Assembly: GCA_032158295.1 (NCBI GenBank)
Contig: JASTWB010000049.1
Location: 1-64,000 of the forward strand
Length of the DNA: 64,000 bases
Direction of reading: 5' to 3'
Source of the DNA: Pycnopodia helianthoides
Taxonomy: Eukaryota > Echinodermata > Asteroidea > Forcipulatida > Asteriidae
Shown: positions 34,801 to 49,800 of the stretch, piece after piece
Layout of the letters: each line of letters begins with the position of its first letter
Position numbering within the stretch: the first letter of the stretch is position 1
Translations under genes and position numbers: made by a program
The notes under the pieces: model-generated
Seen by the model: the letters and a program-made list of their open reading frames with translations, nothing else
Databases searched by the model: none
What the model was told of the DNA's origin: nothing

Positions 34801-37800
34801 ACAAGCAGAGATATTCTTGTATCTGTTCTTCTTCTTGTTCTCATCACACAATGCGACAGTCTGAGGGTGGTTGGGTGCAGACGGAAGCGTCTTTTGCACA
34901 CAAAAAAGAATAATAGATCAGAGTGCTATATAGTTTCACTTGAGGCTATTCTAAGGGCTTTATACCAAAACAGCTTTCTCCCAATTCTTTCATAGCGAAA
35001 CTTGAAACATTACGTCATTGGATTACAGCAGCAAATGGGTCATTACCATCCACGTATGATGTTTTCGAGAGGCAGACGATTAAATTCAACGTTGTTTCGC
35101 TTGAAATTGAATTCAATTTTCAATTCAAGAGAAGTAATGATATTTGAAATGTGAAATCGTTGTATGGTTTTTTTTTATGCTTACTCCGGGCGGGCATTTA
35201 CCTGTCGTAGCAAAAACAACTCACACGCTTACACCTCTGTTACCAACTGAGTGTCCGTTTTATAATAAGCATGCTAATTAGTTTTCAGTGAACATATTCT
35301 TTTCAAATTATCTGAAACATCGGATCAGAGCCTCTGAACTCAACAAAACAAATTACAACCCATCAAGCCATCTGTAAACCACCTGGTGAAGACATGATTT
35401 CTTACAGCTAGGTGTGGCTATAGCATCAGGCTAAGAAATAATTTTACGACCCCTGTGGGAATTTCTCAATGGATTTTTTTTATTTTAATTCAAAGGATCA
35501 ACCCGGAGTTACTGCTTTTTGACATGCGATTTGGCTAGGTCTAAATAGGGAATGTGAACTTTTTGAAATATTTAGTAATTTTTTTTAGGGATGGTAAACA
35601 TTATTTTATTTATTTTATTATTATTATTTTTTACAAACAGACAGTTAATAACTAAAATGTTAAATACAATGGCAACCTACACCATAAGCATAGCACCATT
35701 AACAAAAGCCGAACGATGCAATTTCCCCTTCTTATATATAAGGAATCTATCTATTGGTAAATGAGTGCATCACAGAACTTAATTTGACCTTAGATACACT
35801 TTTTAAGAAGCAGACAAAAAAATAATGTTTAACAGCGTACCTCAAAGTCTTGTTGAAATGCGTTGATCTTTCCAGACTTCATCGCTTTTATGAACCCTGC
35901 TAGCTCTGTCATGGCCACGGCTCCCGTAGATGAAGCAGCTGCACCCTTAGCAGCACTTTTGGATTTGGGTCTCGACCTAAGATTTGGTTTCTGCTTAATC
36001 ATTGGCTTAGCGGATGTTGACGGAACTCCACCAGCTTGTTCCTTCTTTGATGGTTTGGTTTCAGATGGGCCAGGGATACTACCCGAAAGCCCGCAGGAGT
36101 GGTCAGTAGGTGAGTGGGAAACGTGCTCAGCCGGTGCAGACCCACGATTTGAAAGCTCAATATCTGAATAAGGAAAATGAATATGGAATTGAAAGATCTT
36201 CATTGTCTATGTTAAAATGGTAAAACAATGATTTATTGTGGTGATGACGTTGGATGAATTGGGTTTGTACGTGTTTTGAAGTTAACCAAAAAAGTTATAC
36301 CCGGAATAATTATTCAAGCACTCTCGTACTTCTTCCGAGCTTAACTCCGTACATTTTTGAAGAAGCTTTTTCGGGTAGTTACTCTATTATTATTCTTTGC
36401 GGCGTGTCGTGGCCGAGCGGTCTAGTTCACTGGACCCAAAATATGGTGTTGTCAGCAGCAGAGTTGGATTCGAATCCCGGTCAAGACACTAAGTGTCCAT
36501 GCTGACATATTTACGGACTGTGAAGGGGGTAACAATATTTCAGCCCCAGGGGTATGTGGCAACGTGCCTGGTGACAGTTGATTTGGGTGAGGTGGCTGTT
36601 CGGCCTTGTGAGTTAGGAGATATCTCACAAAAAAAATATATATATAAAAAACTGTTCATAAATTTAACACCGAGGACGTAAACTTTTCCTCGACAAGAAT
36701 GAACAATAAATAAGGAAATGATTGTTTGCATATTGTACCTTCATAGTCAGGAGGGTTGGAAGAAGCTTCTTTTTGATCATTCTGCCCATCCACTGCCTTT
36801 TCTTCTTTCCACCGTCGTCTTCAAATGACAAAGTAAATCATTGTTTTTGTATTTGAGCACATAATTTAAAGGAATTTTTTTGTGGGATATCGTGGAGCTT
36901 CTGATATTGCATCTGTGTGAGTACAAAGAGCACTCGTACACAATAAGGCATAATAAGTAATGTGCTGTATTTTTTATGGTTTTTTATTGTAATTTGCGCC
37001 TTCGAACATCCTCGGATGGAGAGGGCGCACAAGAAATCGAATAAATTATTATTATTATTGTTATTATTATTATTATAAGGCTAAAACCTGAGTAAAAAAA
37101 AAAAAAAAAAAAAAAAAGCTTTTGCCAAATCAACATACATTGAAGGTTCTGACATTTAATAGTTGCCCTACACCTCATCATTATTATATAAACCTAAAGA
37201 AATCAAACTGAGGTTTAACAATTACATTCTGAAGAATGTAAGTATGCAAAAATAAGTTGTTTGTTTATGTTATCTTATAATTATGTAAACATTTAAATAT
37301 TTGTTGACAGGGCAGCTTAATTTATTTTCAAATAAAAATATATTTGATCTTCATGGTTAACAGATCACAGTTTCTAATGAACCGATACAAACACCTGTCA
37401 AATCAACCCCGGTACATCAGTAGTGTTTTGATATTGTCTCTTGAAAAACGATGGGGTATAGATCACGGAGACAAAACGAAATAAAGGAAACACAGTTTAA
37501 TGTGTTACCAACTTAAAAGGACATTTAGAACTACAGAACTATACGGCTCTGAAGTAGGGTTTGAAACTGTGCTTGGTGAAGATACAATCAAGTGAGGTGT
37601 GTGAGTGTGGTGGTTCTGAGAAGAAACTGTGGTAACAACTAAATGTTTCCCCTTTTCTTGTGCTGGAACCAACTGACTCAGTTTAGTGAGCGGACACTCG
37701 CCACCAACTCCCAATAGCACCTACCAGCCAAACATCTTCAGCGCACCTAGAGCACACTGATCGAAACGTTGAGTTGTTAAACCACAAGTTATTCTCAAAC

Positions 37801-40800
37801 CACCACAAATCATAAATGATTTTACATCTACATGGTGTCTCCGCAAACCTCAATTGTATATGGCTATTTTGTTCGTGCATAATTCAGGAAAGGTGGTTTA
37901 CATTACCTTGCATGAAGAAAACCAAAGAAAAACTTACATGAAAACAATGGTGAGCAAAACAACGATGATTATGACCAGAATAATAAGGATTATTGCAATG
38001 ACTGATACAGCAGCGTTAGGCTCCGAGTAATCTCCATCCACTACAATAGCATAAACAATAAGAACATCAAATAGTAATTGACCATAATCACAGAAAACAT
38101 CAGGTGGCATGCTTTATAGCAGAATCGAAATACTGTATGATTGTGCTAGAGGTTTTAGGGGGATACTTCTTTCCCCAAACTCGGGTTATTCGCCGGGTAG
38201 CGCCGGTTTCCACCTGGTTTCCACACTACGGTCAATCAGAATGAATATAACTTTACCTTACTTATTGCTTTATTTGTTTGATTTACGCTTAAAAATTTAC
38301 TTGTAAAATCATCTTTCGAAATGGAAGATCTTTTAAAACTAACTTTACTGAATGTGATCATTTGCAGGTCTTGTTACCATTGTTGCATACATTTTTACAG
38401 TTTTATGTTGATCGTTACGCAATCTATCTGGAAAGAGTGATGTGAACGTTGAAACAAACTCTGCCTAAGGGACGCTGTCAAAATTAATCTAGGACAACCA
38501 ATGAGGTGAAAACCAAATTTTGAGTCGAGTTTTATCAATGCTTCTGTTGGGTCGCCTTGTTCGCAATTTCTTTATCGAAAGGACTATGGGAAAAGGTTAG
38601 TTGCGCCTGGCTTCCTCCAGAAATAAATGTTACAGTTTAGTTCAGTTAAAATTTAAATCCCCTTCACCTTCAACCGTCAGTGGGTCCTCATTCCAAACCA
38701 GGCTCTCTTTCTGTGGCATACAAATTGACGAGAAAAAACACGGCTTTAATATATGAAGAAAAACAAAACCATAAAAACAAAAACCAGAAGCACTTTATTC
38801 GATTGATGACTGCGGCTGAAAATGCACATTGAAGAAGTTTAAAACAATTATTGGCACGCAATTTTTATTTTATTCGCTAATATATTAATTTTCTTACGCT
38901 TACCGTTTCATTTATTCTGCTGACAGCGCCGACGTAGATCTCGTACACAGCACCTTCCTGAAGAGGTGGGTTCCAGTAACTGCCGTATGTTTTGTTGTCA
39001 CCAACGACAAACTTTCCTGGGAGTTTTCCCGTTAGTTCAGCAGCAACGTAAGCAGAGGGATTCTTGTTATGGTGCTGAAATTCACGTACAGACCGTTTTG
39101 AAATTTTGCCTGTTGAGGTCGTATCACTAGCAATGTTCTTTACACCAATCTGGTAACAACTTATAGTTGGAAACAAAAGCAAATAAGTCATCTGAGTATG
39201 TAGAATATTTGAAACAATAATGAAATGTTTTTTGTTTATTATTTTTTATTTATGATTATTTATTGTTGTCAGCACAAGCTTCCAAGCTTTTTTATATGTT
39301 AAGATGGTTTGTTTTGCATCGTTTCAACGACTTGATTATGATAATTCCATGTCCAGGTATTGCCTTGGTTAATTTGTTTGCTTAATTAGTTGTAAATGTT
39401 TTATTATTTGGCACACAAAGGATGCTGACAGAGATTTGTCCTGCCCCCTCCTAACCAACTCACCGACCCCTGTTGATTGACACCCCTACATGACGTTTGG
39501 CATGGTCCATCTTAGCAAATAATGGCATATGAGCTGACCAATGTGTCAAACGACGTGGTTAAGACAATGGAGATCAACAAATATGTCAGCACGTGCTGAC
39601 AGAGTGACAGGCGGCACTCACTGCAGGGTTCTAAGTACCCGTCTCCGTTATAGGGCTGCGACATATTTAAAGCAATGAGAGAAGTTCGCGGCATTTTTGG
39701 CCGCATTCATTGTAAAGTATTAAACTTCCCCTTCCTGCAACTTTTGTACCATTACCAAATTACCATATATATTTGGAGGTGTTGGTACTGGCTAGTCTGA
39801 TAGTGAGATATGTATCAGTCGACTCCGCCGCGATGAGCGCCGGCTTATCAGGTGGAGGAAGATCTGAATCGGGCAAAGAGAGGGACACAATTATACAAAA
39901 CAATCGGGTTAATCTCGAGGAATGTCCGGTAGCATACAAACAGAATGGCTGAAATATATTGTTTGGGTTCTAAACGTATTTAAAATAAGAAAACATTACA
40001 CGGCAATATTTACCTGTAGGTAATTCAGTGAAGACTTCAAGTTTTATAGTTTGTCCTCTTATATTAGCATTATTTACTGCCCGAACCTTAACCTGATATT
40101 GTGTAGAAGGTTCCAAATCATCGATGATTAATTTGATTGTAGAGTTAGCCGTTACGTTTCGACTCAGGATTTTTGAGTGTTTGTCTAAGTTGAAGGTTCT
40201 GTCGTATGGGCGGGTCAGTACACGGTGCTCAACCTGTGGTTTAATGATTGTAGACTGTAAGATTACAGAATATTAAACGAGAAGACCGATGCCTTTTTAT
40301 TTCACCAAGTATTCCTCTAAATTGGAAAAATGCTTTACCCTTTCAAAATGCATTATTATAAATACATTGGTTTTATCCAACACAGTTTGTATTGTTTAGA
40401 TAGTGTCTGAAGGGCTATAAAACAGAAAATTATGTACTGTAAATACATACAATGTAATGTACGATTTTCCCATTTGGATACTCTGGCCGTTTCCAACTTA
40501 GTGTGATACTTGTCTGAGTAATCTCTCTAGCGGTCAAAGATTGCGGTTGACTTGGCTCTGTTGAAAGGAAATGCATGACAAGTTGATAATTATTTTAATG
40601 CCAAATATATAATTTCTATTACTTTCTCGTTGTATTTCAAATGTCTATACACGTCAGCATTAGATCATGATGGTATAATAACAAACAAAAATAAAATAAA
40701 AATAAAAAGAACGCAAAAAATAAATCGACAGAAAAAAACCGAAGAAGTTAGCGACAAATGACCGTCTGTGGTAATCTGTTCACGTGAGATAATACTCCAT

Positions 40801-43800
40801 ATAGTGTTCACAATCAGTACAAAGAGCCATTTTCTGTTCTTATCCCTGGGGTGGTGAACTCATTGTATTCAATTGTTTAGTAAACGTGAGCAGCGTGCTA
40901 AACGTTTGTTTTGGGTGACAGACCCGTTGTCAAAATGTTCTAAACAGATGTATAAAGGCACCAAGATCCAGTAAATGACTACCAAGCCCTAAATTAATTT
41001 ATAAAATGGCCAAATGAATATTATGCATACTGATATTTTCAGTAGGTGCACCTTTAGTGCTAATTTAGACCGTTTAGGGGTTGTTCGGCTGGAATTCTAT
41101 TGGTCAAAGGTTTTCCAAAAATTAATGGAGCTTTCTAATGTTGTTAGGCTATCGTTAGTTGTGAAACTCCTGGATTTGGGGTATTTTTCGGGAAAAAATG
41201 GTGGAGTAATACGTTGGATTTTAAAGACCTATAGCACTGTTTTTCTTTCGAAGGGTTTTAAATTAAAATAACTATTCAAAATCAAATGGTATTAGCGTGT
41301 AACCTCCGGGTTCAGTGGTTACTGTTGCGTTGTCACTCCATGGACCGTGTCCAACACTTGTCTGAGCTCGGATCTGAAATAGAATATCAGAGTGTAAAAA
41401 ACTCAATACAGTAACATGGATGGGGATTCAACTTGTATTTTGAATTATTAGTTAAATAAAAGCCGGGGTCTCCTTAGATTGTTGACATTCTTCTGGTTTC
41501 ACAGGTTTTTGCATATTGCCTAAATCTCACTTTCATGACAAATCTTGTAGATAATTCTTGCAGGCCCAAGTCTTACTGTGGTCGTTGATTTATTGATGAT
41601 TGTTTTGCAAAAGAAAAATTCATCCACGATTCGCTTTTCCTTCTCAGATCCCTCAAGGAGTGTCGTACCATTTATCCAGCTAACGAGATAATTTATCTCT
41701 GCAAGTCGACTCATTGACACTAATATGTCAATTTGACCCGACAATTGATTTCTTCTAGTCGACTTGCTGATACTACGAAGTCGACTTGTCCTGAAGATAT
41801 ATATCTCACCTAGACGACTTTACAGAAACGGGGACGGTAAGTCGACTTACTTTGGTTCAGTTCATAGCCTTGTCGAGGTTTCACGACAAGTCGACTACTG
41901 AGGTTCAATAATTTGTCTTGGCGAGATTTTTGTTGAAGACAAGTTGAACCATTCAATAAAAAAGTCGGCTTTGATAGTTAAATCATCTTGTTATCTGGTT
42001 ATCTGGTATGACAGTCTTGGAGCTCCGTAGAATTAACCCTCGCATTTTAAAAAAAAGAGAGAAACAAATGACTTAGCGAGATAGCTAATGCGCTGTTAAT
42101 TTGTAATACAGTATTACCTGGACTGAGTAACTGATACTTCCTTCCAACTTCATGATCCTTTTCGTCTGGCGATGACTAGCAAGATCTTGTGTGATTCTCA
42201 CTGTATCTCCCGATGTCGCGTTCTCAGACTCCGACTTCCAATAGCGGAGCTCGTAGCTGATGATGATGCCATGGGAAGGACTGGGAGCGTTCCACGCCAC
42301 GTTGATGTAGTCGCTTCTTGTGACTGGAAACGTGACGTTGCTTGGGGACGGAGGAACTGTAAGATGTGTACAAAAAAATACAATTACAAAAAACATACAT
42401 GCTATATGAAACATGATGCAAACAAAGAGTAGTCACATCCGGGTGGTTTCCATTAAAGCCGTAACGTGCGCCATTTTTTTATTTGATACGCAACAAGTTT
42501 TGAATTAGAAGTTCCGCCACCTCGGGTTTTTGGTAAGCTGTGCGCCCGAACTGCCCGAAGGCTTGACACCCGAACTGCCGTGTTCCGGAGTGTTTCATTG
42601 GCTGTTTCAGACAGACTCCTGATTGTTTCAAATATTCCCATTTGTCTTCTGACTCGCGCCCTTTTGGTAAGGTGACTCTGATGTGTTATACTCTGTAAAT
42701 CGTGGGGTCGAGGAGGGTGCCAGATAGCAAAAACGCTCACTGAAACTCACTGTGTCATGAAATGTTTGATTGGCTGTTTCTCACGAACCGTCCGATTTGT
42801 TGATGTATGATGGGTTGTTTCTTGCAAGACTTAAAGGGACACACCGGCTTACTGTTTACCTAATTTAGTGGTGTGGAATCACAGACAATATTCCGATGGA
42901 TGTTGTAAAAAAAAAATATCAAAATGTCACGTAGTTAACAAAAAATTGAAAACAAAAAAACGCGGTCAAAGGTCAGCGTATAAGCTTTTCCAGCCGTTGC
43001 AACGGTCAAGTTTACGTGACATTGTTTTAAAGGGACACACCGGCTTACCTTTACCTAATTGAGTGATGTGGAATCACAGAAAATAATTTTTAGATGGTTG
43101 TTGTAAAAGAAAAATCGTCAAATTATCACGTAATTAACGAAAAATTTGAAGAAAAAACGCGGTCAAAGGTCAGCGTATACGCTTTTCCAGCCGTTGCAAC
43201 CGTCAAGTTAACTCGACATTGCTGTAAGTTGACTGCTGCTCTGTTTATGTAAGTAATTGTAACAATGGCGAGGCATGTGGATTTAGTCTTCATATCCATC
43301 AAGCACAAGTTCACGTGTAATTAAAAAACCGACAGAAACATAGTCCGATCGACACAAACTTGTATTCTGTGGACAACGTGCAGCTATTCATCGTCGTCCC
43401 GCCGGCGATTTGTTTTCTCTTCTGCAGCACACATCGGCTACGGAGTCAAAAGTTAAGGGATAGGCTGTTCTTCCCATCCCTTAACTGTTGGGTGTTAGTA
43501 GCTAGGGCTACAGACTAAAACCCTCGTAAAACAAAACGTAATTAATTGACGAGAATGTCAACATGGTTAAATTACCGACAGTGATCAATATGATATTACT
43601 TCTGCTATAACTGTAACTCTAAAAAGGGTATTGGTAAGCCCTGGATAAGTTGTTCAATGTTCTTTTTAACTATTATATGGAAAAGGGCCATGGTGAACGT
43701 ACGGGCCCAACTGAGCATGCCATGCAGCTGAGTAACTCACTCAGTCACTGTATGTTGTGATGTTGATCCCATGGAGCTCCATGGTTTAACTTACCGAAGA

Positions 43801-46800
43801 AAATCAGTGAAAAACCGCCGATTTTCCAAATCCTGTGGGCAGGTTAACGAACACGTTATGTCCTAAAAGAAAACAATGAAGTGCTTTCCGCTGTTCTGGG
43901 TTGAAATTATCAATTTTTGGCTTGTCTGCAGCAGAATTTAAACTTCCATTCAATGTTTCTTGAGAGTATTCGCGAGTGGAGGACGCCATCTTTTTTTCGT
44001 TGTTGATAAACACACATCATTGCGTCATAACGATAGTTTATGATTGGACGATTATCCGTCAGTACAGGAAATGAATATTCAATACCCGATTCCAGCATAC
44101 GTAATTTGCGCCCGAATCCGGGCGCAATTTTACAGTGGGAACAAGGCTCTGTTTCGGCTTCGTTTTTGGTACGAGGTTGAAAAACCTCGAAAACCATGCT
44201 TCGACCCCACGGCATACTGTACATGTACATTGTACATACATCAAGTACAGTATGTAAAATGTACATTGTACTGCAGTTTCTAGTACCGTGCTAGTATTCA
44301 AAGCGGGGTGCTTGCGTAAAGAGCCTTGGACAAGGCTATGCCGCGGAGTGAGTTCTTTTGGTCTCAGCGTTTCGACTAGCTTGCTCTAGTCATCGTCAGT
44401 CTCCCGACTGAGAAGTCTCTCGAATTCCGAAAATCTACTCCGCGGTAGTAGAATCGATTTGAGGCCAATACTTTGAGCTTCAAATAATTTATTGCCACTA
44501 GACAGTATGGCGGGTTGCGCGCCCGGGTGCTTGGAGCGTAGATTGCTTCGTGGTCGGAAGTCATAGTGACGAATCAGCAATTTTTAGCAAATTGAGGTTT
44601 TTGCAGTTTTATGGTTAGTTTGTCTTCTGAATTCATTTCTGAAGGTTTTGAACCAAAATAATGTCTCATTTTAAAGATATAAGACACATTTTTGGCGAAT
44701 ATGTTTGAAGTCTAATAAATGTTTCTTTACATACTGACGAATAAGTGATTCGCCGCTCCGTAAACACATAAATATACCCTTTTGTTTTTTACAAAGTGAC
44801 GAATAGGCAAATGCGCTGGTAACCACTCCAGTTATCATGGAAATGCAAGGTACCATCAATTTCTCTTTATTACAACACAGTAAGATTTGCCGACTCCCCT
44901 AGCTTGTCAACGAAACTAAAACATAATTTTAGATAAAAGGAACAAATCTTGAGGTAAGCATAATTCTGACAGGATGATTATTTCAAAGTGGCGTAATAGT
45001 TTGTATTATTCAGTCCGTTCAATCTTCAAGCTAATCTTATTAAATGTACTTCAGCTACCAATCGCGCCGAGAAAAAACTTCGTGCCCCTGAAATCTTGTC
45101 ACAAAGAAAATTGTGAAATCCAAATTCAATTTGATCACATTCAAGTGCATTTTTTTTTTTTACATCAAAACTTGTAGATAAAACGCAAATTGTTATTAAT
45201 TATTAGTATTCACATAAACTACAAAAATTTCGACGAGTATAACAAATGAATTGTTGAATATTGTACCATAATCATTTACATGGTTAAGTCTAAAAGATGA
45301 TGCTCATGATGTGTACTTTTTGCCAGGATTTTACTGTTTTATGATACAATTAGTGGCAACTTTGAGTGAAACCTCTAGTCTGGGTGGAAGATATTCAACA
45401 GTAATATGATCTTATAAATCAGTGGTTTTACCAATAAATTGTTTTGGAGCATATAATTAAGTTCCTATTTTGTAAACCAGAATTTACAAAATTATTGGGT
45501 TAAACAAGATTTCGATTGTTAAATGAAATCCTTCAAAACTAGTGCCAACAAAATCAAATGATTATTCCAAAAGTATAAACATTGTTGATAACAAACATTT
45601 TTAAGTTTGTGTATGCTTATACAACAAGTCAGTTCAATTACAAAATAAACATACTTGTTAGTTCAATTAGTGTCTTGCGGGTACAACTTAAACTTGGAAA
45701 AATTACCTATTCCGTCCCTCCCCTTTTGAGCAATATCTGAGGTTAACCAGGCCGAAAGGAAATGGGAAAATGTCATGTGTACTCCTCCCCTATACATAGT
45801 TGGAAGTTTTTGTTTGTTCCCTCTCCTTCAATCCACATGCCAACAACACCAATCCGACCCATCCACCCCACAAAACCCACTCTCTGATCCCCATCCAAAA
45901 ATGAAGGAATTCTGGATCAGTGCTTCACTCAGGATTTTACAGTGAAATATCATGTTTAACACAAATGAAAAATTAAGGCGTGTTAAATTACCTGCATTAA
46001 TGGTGGTATACTGACGAATAAGCCCCAGAGCGTAGATTTGTTTTTTTACATACTGACGAATTGGGCACAAAAAGTGACGAACAAGCCCCAGAGCGTAGAT
46101 TTGTTTTTTTTTTACATACTGACGAATTGGGCACAAAAAGTGACGAACAAGCGCGTAAAGTAAAACAATGTTTTTTACATACTGACGAATAGGTTTATGA
46201 GGTTATTATTATTTATTCAGATCGTTTTATTATGAATAACACAACAAATGTGAAGAGGAACTGCTTAAAAACAAACCTTCTATTTGGCAAGTGATAATGT
46301 AGGATAACAAGGTATGAAAGCAACGAATGAAAACACGTCCAACTTCAAAGTGAATTTACTCAAAATGCGCTTTTTCCTGATTCGTCACTATGAGAAAAAT
46401 GCGACGAATTTAACCGCCCATTGGTCTTTTTGCCGTATCAATTGATTTACGACTCGTTTCTCCTGGGCCCCATGGATGGATCAGTTGTTTCACATGGCAA
46501 AATACACTTCACTTTCGTTTGAGCAGTCTGTGTGTAAACTTGTTCTCTTGCGCTGTTAGGAAAATTAGTTTGATAAAATCCCGCCACCTCCCCTGCATAT
46601 CACCTTTCCACATTTACCGCTAGTTTTGTGGCATAATATAACGCATTGTTGTGTCCTTTCTTAGTTCGGGGTAATGGTAACTCAAGCCAGTGTATGCAAT
46701 GTGATTGTGGATTGCTTGTAGTGACTCTAATCATCATGTTGGCATGGGATAGCGAGCATGGGGCCAATGTACGTTCTCAATTCCCACAGAGGTTTGAGTT

Positions 46801-49800
46801 TTCGTATCCGGCTACTATCCTGATTGGTTCTTTGCAAGCAGATCCGGAATTTCATTGTGTACACCTCCATAGTCCTCGGGTGCTGTGTTCATTCAATTTG
46901 TACTTTCTTAATCATTTGGTATTATTTTGTTTGTTTATACCTGATGCCAATCTTAGTTTTGCGGTTTATTCTGCCATTGGCCTGCACTATGTATTATGAT
47001 TGATTTGATTAACATGCAACTCGGCGTATGCCATTGGAACGGTTATTTAACTGTTCCCTTAAGCTTTAAATGAGGATTTCGCGGATTGGATTACTACCGG
47101 AAATCAATTTTGCTGAATGTTCAAGATCTCGCGGATTAATTGATAATGCCGGAGATCAGTGCTGTTTGTAAATTTTTGGATTTCGCGGATTGGAGTACTG
47201 CCAGAAATCAATTGTCAAATTTATTGTATAAGATTTCGCGGATTGGATTACTACCGGAAATCAATTTTGAATATTTTTGTAGAAGATTTCGCGGGTTGGA
47301 CTACTACCGGAAATCGATTTTTGATAATTATTGTTTAACATTTCGCGGATTGGAGTACTGCCGGAAATCAATTTGGATAATGTTTAAGATCCCGCAGATT
47401 AAATGACACTGACGGAGATCAGTACTGTTCTTGCAAATTTATTATGATTTCGCGGATTGGATTACTACCGGAAATCGATTTGCTAAGAGTGCTTTCAGTT
47501 TTGTAAATTCAGTTTGGCTAAATGGTTGCATTTGTGACAAAATGTTCATGGTTATAAGATCATGTAACTATTTGAGTATTTTGATTAAAAGGCTGCTCAA
47601 GCCACTCGGTTCAAAGTAGGTGTCTATACTTGTCGTGTGTGGTAATAATAAATAGCAAGACAAGTTCTCTTAAGAACAAATCTACACAGCAAAGTAGATA
47701 TTTATACACATGGTGTTACCGCAAACCGAATATATATATATTTACAACTTGTATCTATAAACTGAATACATAGTCTTTTTTGTCAAATACTCAAGAATAA
47801 TTTTGTTTGTAAATATTATTATTATTATTATCATTATTATGACGAGCTCGGTCCAGCACCTCTGTAACAGTTGTAATGCTACAAGTCACCGTATAATGAA
47901 ATAAGATCAGACCCAAGTAATTTGACCAATAAAAACCGTTAAAATCCCCGGTAAATTAAAAACGTCTTGACAGATAGCTTTTCCACTGTGGCCAGCAGTG
48001 ACCCTTGACCTGAAGGTCTAATCATATAATCTATTGCGTCATAAATGATTTCAACCGACTTCTTCGCATCGCAACTTCCGTCTGCCCCTCTCTAAAACGT
48101 TGTGATCTGCTGCGTATATATATAATGTTTGTGTGTATGGCCAAACATTGTTTTATTCACGTGATGAGTGAACACAGGAACAATTTATTTATGTAATTCG
48201 AAGTTATGACCCCTGGATACCCCCTCTTACGACTCATTACCCCACATTAACATGTTTGCAACAATATACGCAATAATCGTGCCAATCTAGCGAGTGCCGC
48301 GCAAAGCGCTGCATCCCGCTCGTCGTTTATTAAAACTCATCGAGCAGAACGTGTAGAACGAATTGCTTAAATCTTGTATGGGTATTAGTTTGGTTTTCTT
48401 TTTGTTTAACGCTGTTGCTTCCTGGGCTTCGTACATTGGCTATAGGTTCAACGCAGAAAAGGAATGTTTGTATTTATGTTTTACGACCCTTATTGTGGTT
48501 ACTTGAAATAAGATTATCAATGATTGTAATCGCCTGGTGCACATATGCCTGTAGAAAACAGCTCCTTTTAAAGGAATAAATCAAATACTTTTGTATTACT
48601 TACTTCCTTCTTCTGTTAGAGTTGTATTTGAAGCAACTGGTCCTGAATTGAAATGATTCTCCGCAGACACTGACAGTGTGTATAACGTAAAGGGAACAAG
48701 GTCCGTGAATTCTACCCGTGTATCTGAGATCGTGTCTTCTCTTATTCTATCGTCACTGCTATTAAGCTTGTAATGATACTGGGTTATGATGCCGTTACGC
48801 TGGCCACACACTGGTTGCTTCCATGAGAAAGTCATGGTTTGGTTGGTAACATCGGTAGACTGCAAATCACTGGGAGGACCAGTAGGTGCTAAAATGACAA
48901 AAGTTAAGTAAATAGAAAATACATAATCAGCTTTGGTTTCTCTAGCAACATGCCTTTTCTAGAACGTTGGGAAAGTTACAATTATTGGTCAGTTTGTTTA
49001 CGTTTGACTGTATTCTTGCAACAAACGTAAAACAGTTTACGAAAAGCTTCAGAACGTCGTTTGAAGGTGCTACCAATACATTCAAGGGACACGTTGCCCT
49101 GGATTGGGCGATTTGGTAAAAAGCGCTTATGAACTATCACACTCCGCCATTTTCAAGTACCAAATTCTCCACTCCGCAAAATGGCGCACCTTGTTAGTTA
49201 TTTGTGTGGATCAATAAATTCCCATTATAAAACATCTTCCCTACCATAGACATTTCATAACAAACGTTTTTTTAGAGCCAAATTTTCCCAATCCAAGGTA
49301 AAGTGACTCTTAAAATGCAGCCATTACTGCAGTAACATTATTGACATAATTATTCAGTTCACGCCTGTTTCATGAATGTACTTTGCTGACTTGTCATTAT
49401 GTTTGTTTACTGCCGTTTAGTGTCAGTGATTTGTGTTAGGTAACTATTCTTTTTTAGCATCATATGCGTTGAAACGAAACCGGTTTGACGTTCTTTCATG
49501 ACCCTCACGATACTTGTTGATGAATTTACTTACACACGGTACCTTATTAAATGGTTTCACAGGAGCACAGGCATGCACAGGTGCCCTAAACAATTTTACA
49601 AGCTTTGCTTCTTTCAATCAATCAACCAATGACTCAATCCGCCAGTCAATCAATCGTAACATAATATATGGCGCCAATTCAACGGTCGTTGCTCATGGCG
49701 CCGTACAGTGAGTTCTTGTAAATAGGTGAGATTTGATTGACGTATCGAAAGTCCATACAGAAGGTGATTGCCAGATGTAGTAAGGAAGACTGTTCAAAAT

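Noticed and set aside
37505..37720. Possible alternative cytoplasmic exon of the RPTP
   Set aside because: No clear acceptor in a phase that fits phase 2 to 2, and no homology; left as intron.
45828..46136. Minus-strand frame with a repeated [17 protein letters not shown] phrase
   Set aside because: The peptide repeat only reflects the tandem TGACGAAT DNA motifs in the TIR element.
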